A DNA stretch of 64,000 nt from Sphingomonas sp. HITSZ_GF (GTDB taxonomy: Bacteria > Pseudomonadota > Alphaproteobacteria > Sphingomonadales > Sphingomonadaceae). The translations under genes and the position numbers were made by a program. The notes beneath the pieces are model-generated. The model did not search any database, was not told the origin of the DNA, and worked only from the letters and a program-made list of their open reading frames with translations. The stretch is taken from contig NZ_JARQXA010000008.1 in the NCBI RefSeq assembly GCF_029543155.1, positions 1 to 64,000 on the forward strand, given 5' to 3'. This document shows, piece by piece, positions 25,282-33,961 of this stretch (position 1 is the first letter of the stretch; each line of letters begins with the position of its first letter).

Positions 25282-25353
25282 TCCGGCAGTTTGCCATCCT
25301 TCACGGCGCCGGCGATAGCGCGGCAATCAAATCGAGCGGAAGTATCCATAGCA

Positions 25354-26349
25354 ATGTCCAGCCTTAACGACCTTGCCAGCTTCTCCGCCAAATGGGGCAG
25401 CGACTTCCTGCTGGTCCAGGGCGCCGGGGGCAACACCTCGCGCAAACAGGGTGACCGGCTGGTGGTAAAGGCCTCGGGCCTGCGCCTCGCCGATGCGCTG
25501 GCACGAGACGTGTTCGTCGACGTCGCCATGACCGACGCGCTGGCGATGATCGACGGGGGTAAGGCACCGACGGGCGCCAACGGGCTGCGCGCGTCGATCG
25601 AGGCCAGCCTCCACGCCGTGATGCCCGGATCGATCGTCGCGCATCTCCACATGGTTTCGCTGATCGCAGTCGCGGTTCGCGCGGATGCCGAGGCGGTTCT
25701 GGCGGAGCGGCTTGCCGGCCTAAACTGGGCGTTCCTGCCCTATCTCCAGCCGGGTGCGGCGGTCGCGCAGGCCGTCCAGGCCAGTCTGGCGGAACGCGGC
25801 CCGATGGACGTGCTGGTTCTCGGCAATCACGGCATCGTTCTGCAGGGGGAGACATTCCAGGCAATCGAGGCGTTGCTGGCGGATGTGGACCGGCGGCTGG
25901 CTTATGCGCCGGCAGAAACCGGCCCGCGCGACGAAGAGAAGCTGGCGCGTGTTGCCGCCAGGTTCGGCCTCGAGCCCGCCCGGCTCGAACAGACCCACCT
26001 GGCCGCGCTCGACCCCGCCGCGCTGCGCCACGCCACCACCGGATCGCTCTACCCCGACCATGTCGTCTTCCTCGGCCGCGGCGCCGGGATCGTCGACGAG
26101 GAGTCGGACGCGCTCCAGCCGGACCGGCTGCTGCACTTTGTCCCCGGCGCCGGCGCGCTGCTCGCCCCCGGCCTGCCCGACGAGGCACATGAAATGGCCG
26201 CCTGCCTCAGCGAAGTGGCCCGCCGCATCCCCGCAAACGCCACCGTCGCGCCCCTCAGCGCGGAGGCGGAAAACGTGCTGGCCAATTGGGATGCCGAAAT
26301 CTATCGCAGGAACCTGGCGGCGCATCCGCGCCTCGATCCGGGGGCGTAA
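25354..26349 (+). CDS. Class II aldolase/adducin family protein
   Basis: 331 residues from the ATG at 25354. The fold has a phosphate-binding loop GAGGNTSRKQGDRLVVKASG, zinc ligands HLHM near residue 90, and a third histidine in LGNHGIV. These are the marks of the family that includes fuculose-phosphate aldolase and ribulose-5-phosphate 4-epimerase, which use metal to make or break a sugar-phosphate C-C bond. A C-terminal extension after about residue 210 (LDPAALRHAT...) is not common in the basic enzymes. It lies two bases ahead of the nucleotidyltransferase, so the products probably act in one pathway. Confidence 0.8.
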   Translation: MSSLNDLASFSAKWGSDFLLVQGAGGNTSRKQGDRLVVKASGLRLADALARDVFVDVAMTDALAMIDGGKAPTGANGLRASIEASLHAVMPGSIVAHLHMVSLIAVAVRADAEAVLAERLAGLNWAFLPYLQPGAAVAQAVQASLAERGPMDVLVLGNHGIVLQGETFQAIEALLADVDRRLAYAPAETGPRDEEKLARVAARFGLEPARLEQTHLAALDPAALRHATTGSLYPDHVVFLGRGAGIVDEESDALQPDRLLHFVPGAGALLAPGLPDEAHEMAACLSEVARRIPANATVAPLSAEAENVLANWDAEIYRRNLAAHPRLDPGA

Positions 26350-26351
26350 CA

Positions 26352-28082
26352 ATGCAGATCGTGATTCCGATGTCGGGCTTCGGCGAGCGCTTCCGCCGTG
26401 CCGGCTATGCGGTGCCCAAGCCGCTGATCGAAGTCGACGGCAAGCCGATCATCGCGCACGTCGTCGACCTCTTCCCGGGCGACCACGACTTCATCTTCAT
26501 CTGCAACAGCGACCACCTGGCCGAACCTTCCTACCGGATGGCCGAGATCCTGCGCGCGATCGCGCCCAAGGGACGAATCGTGCCGATCGGCCCGCACAAG
26601 CTGGGGCCGGTCAACGCCGTGCTGCAGGCCGCGCAATATATCGATCTCGAAGCGCCCACCGTCGTCAACTATTGCGACTTCACCTGCTATTGGGACTTCG
26701 AGGATTTCGCCGCCTTCGTCCGCGAGACCGACTGCGACGGTTGCGTCCCCGCCTATAAGGGCTTCCACCCCCACAGCCTGGGCTCGACCTTCTATGCCTA
26801 TATGCGCCAGCAGGGGCTGTGGATGGAGGACATCCAGGAGAAGCAGCCCTTCACCGATCAGCCGCTCGAGGAATATGCCTCCAGCGGGACCTATTATTTC
26901 CGCTCCGGCGCGCTGTGCCTCGACATGTTCCGCAAGCAGATGGAGCAGCAGCTCGAGGTCAACGGCGAATATTATGCCAGCCTCGCCTACAAGGTGCTGG
27001 CGCGCGAGGGCGGCCGGATCGCCATCTACCAGCTCCAGCATTTCATGCAGTGGGGCACGCCGCAGGATCTGGCCGACTATCTCCGCTGGTCGAGCATCTT
27101 CCGCCGGCTGACCGGCAGCGACGGCCGCCAGGCGCGCCATCATGGCGCGATCCTGCTGCCGATGGCTGGCGAGGGCCGCCGCTTCGCCGAGGCCGGCTAT
27201 GCCCTGCCCAAGCCGCTGGTGCCGGTGTCGGGGCGGCCGATGGTCGTCCAGGCGATGCGCGACCTGCCGAGCGCGCCGGTGCAGACCTTCGTGCTGCGCC
27301 AGAACCTGCCCGGCGTCGAGGCGATCGAACGCAAGCTCCGCGCGACCTTCGTCGGTGCCCGCTTCCGCATGCTGGAGGCGCTGACCGAGGGCCAGGCGAT
27401 CACCTGCCAGTTCGGCGCCGAGGAACTCGATCCCAAGGCGCCGGTGACGATCGGCGCGTGCGACAACGGCATGCTCTACAACCTCGAGGCGTTCGAACGG
27501 GCGATCGACGAGGACAGCGGCGCGGACGTGCTGGTCTGGGTGATCCGCGGCCATGCCGATGGCGAGCGCCGCCCCACCATGTTCGGCTGGGTCGATGCCG
27601 ATGCCGAGGGTCGCGTGACCGGCGTGCGGGTGAAACAGGTGCCAGAGGATCCGAAGGTCGATCCGATGATCATCGGCACCTTCACCTTCCGCCGCCTGGG
27701 CGATTTCCAGGAGGCTGCGAACCGGCTGGTGGCGCGCGACGGCCGCGTGAACGGCGAATTCTATGTCGACAGCCTGATCGAGGACTGCGTCGACATGGGC
27801 CTCAACGTCCGGCTGTTCGAGATCGATTATTATATCGGCTGGGGCACCCCGATCGATCTCCAGACCTTCGAATATTGGCAGAGCTGCTTCCACAAGTGGA
27901 AGAGCCATCCCTATCGCCTGGAGAAGGACGCGCGGGTGCCCAGCGCATCGATCCCGGCGCTGCTGGAGCAGTATCGTGCCGCACCGGCGCCGCGCCCGGA
28001 GGGCACACCCGCCCCGGTCGCACCGGCATCGCCCTCCCCCATCCGCCGGCTCGCCCAGGCGATCGGTATCGGCGCGCGCTGA
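26352..28082 (+). CDS. Tandem-domain sugar/alditol nucleotidyltransferase
   Basis: 576 residues holding two nucleotidyltransferase domains in a row. Domain 1 (about 1-250) begins PMSGFGERFRRAGYAVPKPL. Domain 2 (about 266-515) begins LPMAGEGRRFAEAGYALPKPL. Each ends with a matching WGTP.DL motif (233-239 and 497-502). Candidate metal aspartates are D109 in NYCDF and D371 in ACDNG. Such domains transfer NMP from an NTP to a phosphorylated sugar or polyol. A Pro/Ala-rich tail follows residue 520. The duplication suggests two activations, or one active and one regulatory half. Confidence 0.85.
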   Translation: MQIVIPMSGFGERFRRAGYAVPKPLIEVDGKPIIAHVVDLFPGDHDFIFICNSDHLAEPSYRMAEILRAIAPKGRIVPIGPHKLGPVNAVLQAAQYIDLEAPTVVNYCDFTCYWDFEDFAAFVRETDCDGCVPAYKGFHPHSLGSTFYAYMRQQGLWMEDIQEKQPFTDQPLEEYASSGTYYFRSGALCLDMFRKQMEQQLEVNGEYYASLAYKVLAREGGRIAIYQLQHFMQWGTPQDLADYLRWSSIFRRLTGSDGRQARHHGAILLPMAGEGRRFAEAGYALPKPLVPVSGRPMVVQAMRDLPSAPVQTFVLRQNLPGVEAIERKLRATFVGARFRMLEALTEGQAITCQFGAEELDPKAPVTIGACDNGMLYNLEAFERAIDEDSGADVLVWVIRGHADGERRPTMFGWVDADAEGRVTGVRVKQVPEDPKVDPMIIGTFTFRRLGDFQEAANRLVARDGRVNGEFYVDSLIEDCVDMGLNVRLFEIDYYIGWGTPIDLQTFEYWQSCFHKWKSHPYRLEKDARVPSASIPALLEQYRAAPAPRPEGTPAPVAPASPSPIRRLAQAIGIGAR

Positions 28083-28084
28083 AC

Positions 28085-28519
28085 ATGCTGCGGAACCTGT
28101 TGAGCACTGACAAGCTGCACGCGCAGTTCATCCGCTTCGTCGCGGTGGGCGTGATGTCGACGGTGTTCGACGGTATCGCCTATCGCATCGCGCTCACTGC
28201 GCTGCCCGTCGGCGGATCGAAGGCGATCGGCTACCTGGTCGGCACCAGCTTCTCGATCCTGTGCAACTATCGCTGGAACTTCGGCTATGCCGGGCCGGAC
28301 CGGGCGGGCGTGATCCTGCGCTGCGTGGCGCTCTATGCCACCGCGCTCGTGCTCAACGTGGCGGTGAACCAGGCGGCGCTGGCCGTGCTGCCCGCGAGCG
28401 CCTTCTCGTTCACCCTCGCCTTCCTGATCGCGGTGGGCGTCTGCACCATCTACAATTTCGCCGGCATGCGCTTCTGGATCTTCGCGGGCACGGTGAAAGC
28501 GCGCCAGCAGGCGCAGTGA
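28085..28519 (+). CDS. GtrA-family membrane protein
   Basis: 144 residues, four hydrophobic segments. FIRFVAVGVMSTVFD at residues 15-29 and IGYLVGTSFSILCNYRWNF are GtrA (PF04138) hallmarks. GtrA proteins are thought to help flip or hold polyprenyl-linked sugars for decorating glycans. It starts two bases after the nucleotidyltransferase. Its TGA abuts the opposing stop of the HAD gene in a TGATCA palindrome. Confidence 0.85.
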   Translation: MLRNLLSTDKLHAQFIRFVAVGVMSTVFDGIAYRIALTALPVGGSKAIGYLVGTSFSILCNYRWNFGYAGPDRAGVILRCVALYATALVLNVAVNQAALAVLPASAFSFTLAFLIAVGVCTIYNFAGMRFWIFAGTVKARQQAQ

Positions 28520-29269
28520 TCAGCCGCGCGTGACGTCGCGCAGCAGCCGCCGCAGCTCGCCGAAGCTGTCGAACACCGCGTCCGGGGCATTCTCGCCGCT
28601 GTCATAGACCTTCACGCCGGCGTGGCGCTTCTGGATGGTGACCGCATCGACCGCGGCACGCGCGCCGCCGATATCGGAAACCGGCTCCTCGCCGACCATC
28701 CACACCGTGCCCTCGACTCCGCCGAGCTTGGCCAGCGCCAGCTCGAAATTGCGCGCCGACGGCTTTTCGCAGCCCACTTCCTCCGACGTGACGATCCAGT
28801 CGACCAGCCGGTCCATGCCGAAATGGATGATCTTGCGGAACTGCGTCTCCGCGGTGAGATCGGTGACGATCACCGCGGGGATGCCGCCGATGCGCAGATC
28901 GTCGAGGAACTCCAGCGCTTCGCTGAACAGCGTGGCGGCGTTGAGGAAGGCGCGCCAATAGGCCTGGTTCATCTGCAACGCGAGCAGCGGCTGGCTGGAG
29001 AAGCCCGCGCGCTCGATCGTCCGCTGGAAATAGAGCAGCCGGTGGTGCGAGGCCGCGGTCTTGCCCAGCCGCGCCTTCAGCTCGGTGCGGGCATCGTCGA
29101 AGCAGTTGTTGAAGTCCCGGGCGCCCAGATTCAGCGCGTTGGCCACCAGCGTCTCGACCGCGGCCATGCCGGCGCGATGTGCGGGATCATAGGCGTAGAA
29201 GGTGTTGTCCAGGTCGAGCAGGACGCAGCTCGGTGGCGAGCGGAACGCCGCCTTGTTACGAATTTCCAT
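28520..29269 (-). CDS. HAD-superfamily phosphatase
   Basis: 249 residues. Motif I is LLDLDNTFYAYDP (nucleophile D and acid/base D), motif II the threonine in VIVTDLT, motif III the lysine in CEKPSAR. Motif IV is VGEEPVSDIGG, where the common GD is replaced by GE, while the later D remains. A helical cap lies between motifs I and II. It likely removes phosphate from a small metabolite. It overlaps the fusion gene by one base (TAATG), so it is cotranslated last in the minus operon. The substrate is unknown. Confidence 0.82.
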   Translation of the reverse strand: MEIRNKAAFRSPPSCVLLDLDNTFYAYDPAHRAGMAAVETLVANALNLGARDFNNCFDDARTELKARLGKTAASHHRLLYFQRTIERAGFSSQPLLALQMNQAYWRAFLNAATLFSEALEFLDDLRIGGIPAVIVTDLTAETQFRKIIHFGMDRLVDWIVTSEEVGCEKPSARNFELALAKLGGVEGTVWMVGEEPVSDIGGARAAVDAVTIQKRHAGVKVYDSGENAPDAVFDSFGELRRLLRDVTRG

Positions 29270-31311
29270 TACGCCCCTTTCCGCGAAGCCAAACGCTGGC
29301 TGAGCTGATCGAGCACTGCCAGCTGCATAATTCCCATCATCCCGCCGGCCCAGCGCGGCTCGACGGCCAGATAATCGGCCATTCCGGGCACCAGCGCCAC
29401 GCTCGCCATCGCAATGTCCTCCGGCGAGGGATCGCCGACCACCTCGATCGTCGGCCGCCCATTGGACTCCGGCGCCGGTACGACCTGGAGCCCCAGGATG
29501 GAGATCAGGGTGCGGGTGAGATTCTCGATATTGCCGCCTTCGGCCACGCCGATGCGCAGCGCCAGGCGAACCGGCCGGTTGTTGTTCAGCGGGTCCTTCA
29601 CGTCCTCCGGATCGACCGGGAACAGCGAAAGGACGAGATGCGCGGCGTTCGCCTGGGGGCGGATGTAGCGCGCGCTGTCGGCTTCGCGCTTGCGCAGCGA
29701 AGACAGCACCGCCTCCAGCGAATGCCCCCGCACCCGCACGTCGCGCCGCACCTTCAGGCACACGCGCAGATCCTCGTCCATGGCGAGGAAGATGCGAAGG
29801 TTCAGTGCCGCGTTCAGCTCGGGAATGAACAGCGCGTGCAGGCCCGATGCGATGATCACGTCGGTCGGCGACACACGGTGCGGCTTGGTCATCCGGCCGC
29901 TGCTGTGATCATAGTGCGGCACTTCGATCGTGTAGCCCGATTTCAGGCCGATGATGTCATTGCCGAAGCGCCGGAGATCATTGGCGTCGGGATTGAGGTG
30001 CGTCAGCGCGCGCCACATCGGCTTGTGCCGGTCCCAGCTGTGATAGTCATCGCCCGAGACCAGCGCGGTCGAGGGAACGCCGAACAGCTTCTCCAGCGCC
30101 GAGGCCAGCGTGTCCTTGCCCGCCCCCGAATCGCCGGCGATGCCGATCGCCAGCGGGTGGCGGGTCGCCCGGTAGAAGGGATCGCGCAGCAACCCGTTCT
30201 GCAGCAGCTGGAAAGCGATCATGCCGCCCGCCGCAAGCTCGAGCGAGAGCAGCATGTTGAGCACGCGCGGCGGCGGCGTGAGCTGCGGCACCGCGAAGGG
30301 CAGGCTGGCGCCGCTCGCGGTGAACAGGTGGAAGCCGACGAACAGCAGCGAGAACAGCCCGCCGAGCAGCCAGCCCGAACGCCCCGATCGCGTCAGGTGC
30401 ACCGCCAGGAACGGCACCAGCCACATCGACCAGCCGGGCGAGGCCGGGGTCAGCAGGAACAGGATGAAGAAGCCGATCCCGATCAGGTTGAACAGGATGT
30501 CGAAGTTGAAGCGCCGCACGCGCCAGGCCGCCAGCACCAGTGCCGCGAAGACCAGCGGCATCACATAGACGACCATGTTGTCATAGGCGATGACGAGCGA
30601 GAACACCTTGGCGCTCTCCGGCGTGCCCAGCACCATCTTGCCGAAGCCCGGCGAGAACAGGAAAGGCGCCAGCGTCGCGACGCTGATCAGCGTGCCTCCC
30701 ACCAGCCGCAGCGCCCGATCGCGCAGGCGCCGGGCGGCAAGGCCGTAGATCCACACAAAGGGGAAGGCGATGACCATGCTCATCTTCGCCGCCGCGGCCA
30801 GGCCGATGGTGATGCCTCCGGCGCCGAACCGCCCCTTGCGCAGCAGCGCCAGGCCCGCGGTGATGACGAGAACGGGCAGCACATCGAGCTGGCCGTGCCA
30901 GTAGCAGACATAGATGACGATCGGGGACAGCCAATAGGCGAAGGTGAGCAGCGCCGCGCCCTTCGGATCGGTCAGGCGCCGCAGCGTCCGGAACAACAGC
31001 CAGTCCAGCGCCAGCACGGTGAGCGCCAGCCCCAGCGCGGCGCCGCGATCGGCGATCAGCCCGCCGATCAGCGTCAGCGGCGCGAAGACGAGCAGGTAGA
31101 TCGGGCCATAGGGAAAGGCCGCGGGATCGCCGCCCGCTGCCAGGAAGCTCGTCCAGACGTCGATCGATCCGCTGTGCGGCACCTGCTCGATGAAGCGCAG
31201 GAACCAGTTCTGATAGGTGACCGGCACCGCCAGCAGGATCAGCGCGATGCGCAGGATCAGGCCCAGCCAGAACCCCTGCCGCTCGAAGCGAAGCGCGAAA
31301 CTTATCTCCAA
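29269..31311 (-). CDS. Fusion of GT-C-like membrane glycosyltransferase and uridine-kinase/PRK-like domain
   Basis: 680 residues. The TTG at 31311 is chosen because AAGGAG lies eight bases upstream; no earlier start fits the frame without a long overlap. Residues 1-375 have about ten hydrophobic segments with YGPIYLLVFAP and YWHGQLDVLPV, resembling mannosyltransferase-like GT-C enzymes. Residues 386-570 form a P-loop kinase: GIAGDSGAGKDT (Walker A at 393-401), SGDDYHSWDR and PHYDHSSGRM, as in uridine kinase/phosphoribulokinase. The last 110 residues are unrecognised. It overlaps the GDPD-like gene by 10 bases. The pairing in one chain is unusual. Confidence 0.8.
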   Translation of the reverse strand: MEISFALRFERQGFWLGLILRIALILLAVPVTYQNWFLRFIEQVPHSGSIDVWTSFLAAGGDPAAFPYGPIYLLVFAPLTLIGGLIADRGAALGLALTVLALDWLLFRTLRRLTDPKGAALLTFAYWLSPIVIYVCYWHGQLDVLPVLVITAGLALLRKGRFGAGGITIGLAAAAKMSMVIAFPFVWIYGLAARRLRDRALRLVGGTLISVATLAPFLFSPGFGKMVLGTPESAKVFSLVIAYDNMVVYVMPLVFAALVLAAWRVRRFNFDILFNLIGIGFFILFLLTPASPGWSMWLVPFLAVHLTRSGRSGWLLGGLFSLLFVGFHLFTASGASLPFAVPQLTPPPRVLNMLLSLELAAGGMIAFQLLQNGLLRDPFYRATRHPLAIGIAGDSGAGKDTLASALEKLFGVPSTALVSGDDYHSWDRHKPMWRALTHLNPDANDLRRFGNDIIGLKSGYTIEVPHYDHSSGRMTKPHRVSPTDVIIASGLHALFIPELNAALNLRIFLAMDEDLRVCLKVRRDVRVRGHSLEAVLSSLRKREADSARYIRPQANAAHLVLSLFPVDPEDVKDPLNNNRPVRLALRIGVAEGGNIENLTRTLISILGLQVVPAPESNGRPTIEVVGDPSPEDIAMASVALVPGMADYLAVEPRWAGGMMGIMQLAVLDQLSQRLASRKGA

Positions 31312-31898
31312 AGCGCCGGCTCCTTGGTACACACGGCATCGAAGGCGATGCCCGCGGCCGCCGCATGCGCGCGCAGCTGCGCGGCTTCCTCGGCCGGCGG
31401 CCGGCCCTGCAGCTCCGGCGAGACGAGGCAAAGCTTGAGGCCCGCCGCCTTCAGCGCCCGGAGATCCTCCGCACGCGGCAATGCCGGGGTGAAGATGTCC
31501 ACCCACACCCAATCGATCATCGGGGCGATCGCCAGCGCGGTCTCCACCGATTCATATTCCGATACCCGCACCGCGCAGCGGCGCTCCCCTGCCCGCGCCG
31601 CGCGCACGAGGAAGGGAAAGGACTGGTCGAGGAAGAAGAAGCGCTCGATGCCGCGCGCCGCCATCAGCGCGAGCAGCCGGGCCTCCAGCCCTTCCTCCTT
31701 CACGTTGAGGATCAGCGTGCCGTGCCGGTAATGCGCCAGCCACGCCTCGAAATCCCCGCCTTCGGCAAAGGGATCGTGGTGGATCACCAGCCGGTCGCCC
31801 TGGCTGCGGATGTCCACCTCGATGCCCTGGTCGGTCGGCGTCTCGCGCAACTGGTCGATCAGGTTGCGCCGGTGGGCGATGATTTCGGTCTCGGCCAT
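31302..31898 (-). CDS. Glycerophosphodiester phosphodiesterase-like protein
   Basis: 198 residues from the ATG at 31898. It has the GDPD order: IAHRRN (catalytic His), GIEVDIR (metal Glu and Asp), IHHDPF (His-Asp), then LILNVKEEG. The family cleaves glycerophosphodiesters with metal. It is shorter than the typical 240-250 residues, and HRG is HRR here, so activity should be tested. It has no signal peptide, so it should work in the cytoplasm. The gene lies 4 bases after the GT2 stop. Confidence 0.75.
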   Translation of the reverse strand: MAETEIIAHRRNLIDQLRETPTDQGIEVDIRSQGDRLVIHHDPFAEGGDFEAWLAHYRHGTLILNVKEEGLEARLLALMAARGIERFFFLDQSFPFLVRAARAGERRCAVRVSEYESVETALAIAPMIDWVWVDIFTPALPRAEDLRALKAAGLKLCLVSPELQGRPPAEEAAQLRAHAAAAGIAFDAVCTKEPALWR

Positions 31899-31902
31899 GC
31901 GT

Positions 31903-32613
31903 TTACCGCCCCGCACGCCGCTTGCGCTTCAGGTCGAAGCTGAAGGCGAGCGTGCGCCGCACGAACTTCATCCGCGCCTTCATGCCGGTGTTCCAGTGCG
32001 AAGCGCCGAACTTGCGCGGGCCGAAGCGCACCGGGAATCGCTGCATCGCCAGCCCGGCGTCCTTGGCGAGCCAATAGGCATAGAGATCGAGCGCGAAATC
32101 GTGCGGCGGATTGTCCCAGCTCTCGAAGAAGCTGCGATGGAACATGGTCGGCTGTGCGTTGATGTCGCGCATCACGCGCTGGGTGAGCAGCGTCTCGAAC
32201 ACCGACATGCCCGCGGTGAATGCCGAGTCGACCAGCGGCCGCCCGTAGCGCCGCCCCTTCACGAACAGCCGCGTCGGATCGGCAGCCTTATCGAAAAAGG
32301 CGAGGCCGGTTGCCGCATCCATCGGGTCGGTCTGCTGGTCTGCATGCGTCCAGCCCAGGATATCCCCCTCGCCCGCGCGAAGGCCGGAGAGGATTCCGAA
32401 TCCATACCCCCGATTCACCCCAACCCGGATCGAGCGGATGCCGGTCATGCCCGCAAGCAGCTTCGGCAGCACCTGGGGCGTGTCGTCGGTCGAGCCATTG
32501 TCGACGAGCACGATCTCGACGCGCGGATCAGTGGTCAGCTTCGCGCAGCGCTCGAGCAGCCCCGGCAGATTGAGCGCCTCGTTATAGCAAGGAATGATCA
32601 ACGAGAATCGCAT
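31903..32613 (-). CDS. Glycosyltransferase family 2
   Basis: 236 residues from the ATG at 32613, with GGAGGGGGG just ahead. The GT-A fold begins at once: FSLIIPCYNEALNLP, then VLVDNGSTDDTPQ (nucleotide-binding aspartates). The DxD region is WTHADQQTD. The later segment PPHDFALDLYAYWLAK recalls dolichol-phosphate-mannose-like GT2 proteins without the membrane tail. It lies 72 bases after the GT4 gene in the same direction. Confidence 0.85.
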   Translation of the reverse strand: MRFSLIIPCYNEALNLPGLLERCAKLTTDPRVEIVLVDNGSTDDTPQVLPKLLAGMTGIRSIRVGVNRGYGFGILSGLRAGEGDILGWTHADQQTDPMDAATGLAFFDKAADPTRLFVKGRRYGRPLVDSAFTAGMSVFETLLTQRVMRDINAQPTMFHRSFFESWDNPPHDFALDLYAYWLAKDAGLAMQRFPVRFGPRKFGASHWNTGMKARMKFVRRTLAFSFDLKRKRRAGR

Positions 32614-32685
32614 GCGCCCCCCTCCGCGCTCGCAGCTATCAACCCCGTCGGCCACCCACAAGCGCCGACTCTGCTTCCTATGACC

Positions 32686-33909
32686 TCAACCGGCGATGAG
32701 CCGCTGATGGAGCGCGGCGACGTGCCGGCCATAGTCGCGCTGGCTATAGTCCTCGCGGATCATCCTGGCGTTGCCCCGCCCGATCTCCGGGATGCGGTCG
32801 CGCAGCGTCGCCACTTCGGCGATCGCGGCGCGAAGCGGCTCGGCTTCGCCCGGCGCCACCAGCCGACCATGGACGCCGTCCTGGATCACCGATCCGGCAT
32901 TGGGCGTGGTGATGACATAGGCGCCCGCGGCGAGCGCCTCGAAGATCACCCGTGCCGAACCCTCGGCATAGGTCGGAAAGATCACCGCGTCGCAGCGCGC
33001 CAGATAGTCGGTCATCTTCTCGCGCGCGATCATGCCGACCACGGTCACCCGCGGATCCGCCAGCAGCGCCACGCACGATTCGCGGGTCTCGTCGTCCAGC
33101 GAGCCGGCGATCGTCATCCGCCAGTCGACACCGTCCAGCCCCGCCATCGCCTCGGCGAGCGTGGGCGCGCCCTTGCGCGGGTTGAGCGCGGGGACGAACA
33201 GGTGCAGCGGCCCTTCGCCCACCGTGTCGCGCGGCGGGATGTGGCGCGCGAACGTGTCGTCGATGCCCCAATAGATGACGTTCAGCTTCTCCGCCGGGTA
33301 GCCGAGCCGCAGGAAGGTCTCGCGGACGAAGTCGGAGTTGAACAGAAACTGGTCAGCATGCTCGAAATCGCTCTCGATATAGCGCTCGACTGCGCTGATC
33401 GGCGCATTCGGATCGACCTTGTCGAGATTGCCGCGATGCCGGATCAGCTCCTCGACGTAACGGGGATGCGCGATCGAGTGATCGCAGATCGTCACCATGC
33501 CCAGGTCCTTGGCGACCTGAACCGAGCGCCCGCCATAGCCGGCACGATAGTGATAGATCTTCGCGCCCTGCTTCGCGGCCTGGGGAAGCAGCCGCGCCGC
33601 GGCCTCGCCATAGGCTTTCATACCCCAGAGGTTGAGCTTCTCCTCGAACGGGCCTGCGAACTCGCGCGCGGCATAGATCGCCTCGCTCAGCCACAGCGAA
33701 CGGACATAGCGGGTCGGGATGTTCTCTTCCCGCCCCAGCAGGCGCACGATCTTGCGGTTGCCGGCCAGGCCCAGCCGCGACAGCCACGACTTCAGCCGCG
33801 GCGTCGGATAGGCGCCAGTGAGGAACATCGACAGCTTCTGCTCCGCGGCGATTTCCGATGCGATCACCGACAGGAAGAAACGATTGAAGCCGTTGGAGAC
33901 AACTATCAT
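32686..33909 (-). CDS. Glycosyltransferase family 4
   Basis: 407 residues starting at the ATG at 33909 (MIVVSNGFNRFFL). It has the GT-B fold. The C-terminal donor domain shows FVPALNPRKGAPTLAEAM, then FPTYAEGSARVIFEALAAG, the family's EX7E region (E in AEGSARVIFEA). A specific sugar cannot be assigned. It has no membrane helix. It is in the minus operon with the sulfotransferase and galE. Confidence 0.88.
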   Translation of the reverse strand: MIVVSNGFNRFFLSVIASEIAAEQKLSMFLTGAYPTPRLKSWLSRLGLAGNRKIVRLLGREENIPTRYVRSLWLSEAIYAAREFAGPFEEKLNLWGMKAYGEAAARLLPQAAKQGAKIYHYRAGYGGRSVQVAKDLGMVTICDHSIAHPRYVEELIRHRGNLDKVDPNAPISAVERYIESDFEHADQFLFNSDFVRETFLRLGYPAEKLNVIYWGIDDTFARHIPPRDTVGEGPLHLFVPALNPRKGAPTLAEAMAGLDGVDWRMTIAGSLDDETRESCVALLADPRVTVVGMIAREKMTDYLARCDAVIFPTYAEGSARVIFEALAAGAYVITTPNAGSVIQDGVHGRLVAPGEAEPLRAAIAEVATLRDRIPEIGRGNARMIREDYSQRDYGRHVAALHQRLIAG

Positions 33910-33961
33910 CTGACGACTTCTCCGGTCCGAATTGGAGGCTGATTGCGGTGGTCCATGTCCC

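Noticed and set aside
29179..31731. 850-codon open frame on the plus strand across the GT-kinase fusion
   Set aside because: It is antisense to a gene with clear motifs, is rich in Arg, Gln and His, and has no domain signature. Long antisense frames are expected at this GC content.
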